Positions 63,348 through 64,000 of a stretch of 64,000 bases of DNA are shown one piece after another. The notes below the pieces were generated by a model. The model had not been told where the DNA came from. It saw nothing but the letters and a program-made list of their open reading frames with translations, and did no database searches. Source of the stretch: Paulownia fortunei (Eukaryota > Streptophyta > Magnoliopsida > Lamiales > Paulowniaceae). Position numbers and translations under genes: made by a program. The stretch is taken from positions 1,798,001 through 1,862,000 of the forward strand of contig CM033111.1 of assembly GCA_019321725.1 (NCBI GenBank), written 5' to 3'. Every line of letters begins with the position of its first letter. The first letter of the stretch is position 1.

Positions 63348-63563
63348 ATGGCTTTTCGGTTCATTGCATATTTGGCTTGCATTGTTTTTCTTGCTTCCGT
63401 TGTCGCTGCGCATGAGGGCCACGACCACAACCACATGGCTCCTGCCCCGTCGCCTGCAACTCCCCCGCCGCCCTCCGGTGCCCTCAGTTCTTCTCCATCT
63501 GCGGTGGTTGGATTCTTGGCCCTGGTGGTTTCTTTCTTGGGAGTGATCGGGAAAAGGATTTGA
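63348..63563 (+). CDS. Arabinogalactan peptide (GPI-anchored AG peptide)
   Basis: An intronless 71-aa frame. Residues 1-21 are a signal peptide (MAFRFIAYLACIVFLASVVA, cut near Ala-Ala-His). The mature core is short: HEGHDHNHM followed by APAPSPATPPPP, whose Ala-Pro and Ser-Pro dipeptides are typical sites for prolyl hydroxylation and arabinogalactan addition. A GPI-anchor signal follows: small residues SGALSSSPS, then a hydrophobic end VVGFLALVVSFLGVIG and KRI. This is the full layout of plant AG peptides, which sit on the outer plasma membrane and in the wall. The start is the only ATG that gives a signal peptide. The His-rich segment before the Pro-rich core is less usual. A polyadenylation-like AATAAA lies near 63726. 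Confidence 0.88.
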   Translation: MAFRFIAYLACIVFLASVVAAHEGHDHNHMAPAPSPATPPPPSGALSSSPSAVVGFLALVVSFLGVIGKRI

Positions 63564-64000
63564 GATTAATATTTCCTCTTCGAGATTTCTTTTCATTATT
63601 AATTTTTTTATATATGCTTGTTTCTTTTGATTGGATGATTTTTCTTTCCTTTTTTTTGTCCTGATTTTGTTGTGTTTTCCTCCAACTTTATATTCGCGTA
63701 TGATCATTACAGTTTGGTGCTGTATAATAAAGTTCCAAGATAATTTCTTGAATATTAATTTATAAAGATGATTATGGACTCATGTACATGGAAATTCCAA
63801 GTAACAATCAGTATTGAATATTTAATCTTGTGGATTAAGGATTTTGCATTCAATGATTATCCCATTGCTGAATATTATCTCAACTATGCATCAGCCATTT
63901 GTTATCATTTTCAAATCATTCATTGACAATACATATATATATTGAGTTTTGTTATTGTAGTTAATTAGATATTAATTGGCATTTCGATATAATTTTGTAC
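63564..64000. other. 3' flank of the AG-peptide gene
   Basis: T-rich 3' UTR with AATAAA near 63726. Nothing further is recognised to the end of the window. Confidence 0.6.

Overview
This window is nuclear DNA of a flowering plant, most likely a core eudicot; an asterid is my guess from general feel only. The evidence is AT-rich intergenic DNA, GT-AG split genes with short exons, plant-only gene families (WAT1 transporters, TRICHOME BIREFRINGENCE-LIKE acetyltransferase, D-type cyclin with LxCxE, PRIN2, PADRE/DUF4228, arabinogalactan peptide), many plant microsatellites and small non-autonomous DNA transposons. I see no operon, phage, CRISPR, virus or toxin gene.

Nine protein-coding genes can be rebuilt exon by exon, each with an open frame across every junction. 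In order they are: (1) minus 629-2405, a bHLH-MYC_N domain protein, 7 exons, 354 aa; (2) plus 8827-12461 and (3) plus 16816-20194, two tandem WAT1-related EamA transporters with the same 7-exon layout; (4) minus 23179-24663, a TBL polysaccharide O-acetyltransferase of the AXY4/AXY4L (TBL27/TBL22) type; (5) plus 26112-28891, LSM12 homologue, 5 exons, whose first intron is an AT-AC U12-type intron; (6) plus 36672-37897, PADRE/DUF4228 protein; (7) minus 38132-39754, a PRIN2-like plastid protein, tail to tail with gene 6; (8) minus 46001-48715, cyclin D1, 6 exons; (9) plus 57923-61796, organelle-type RNase H1 with an N-terminal viroplasmin/HBD-like region, 8 coding exons and a leader intron. A single-exon arabinogalactan peptide (plus 63348-63563) is a tenth gene.

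The spaces between genes (2.4-8.8, 12.5-16.8, 28.9-36.7, 39.8-46.0, 48.7-57.2 kb) are AT-rich, with no gene I can support. They hold a PIF/Harbinger-type MITE with TTA target duplications (31630-32539), a degraded hAT-type MITE (49316-49711), a possible solo copia LTR, tandem duplications and many simple repeats. Two further MITEs (hAT type with a near-perfect 8-bp duplication, and Stowaway type) and a pre-miRNA-like hairpin sit inside introns of the WAT1 genes.

The genes do not form one pathway. Their order is informative, though: WAT1 cluster + TBL22 and CYCD1 + LSM12 + TBL27 are neighbours in two separate Arabidopsis blocks (from memory of locus numbers), so this window looks like the less fractionated ancestral block. 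I found no new multi-gene system. The best leads are the U12 intron of LSM12, the intronic hairpin at 10558-10683, a (TG)12 tract in place of a polypyrimidine tract, and an orphan palindromic E2F site beside a G-box at 45333-45367.
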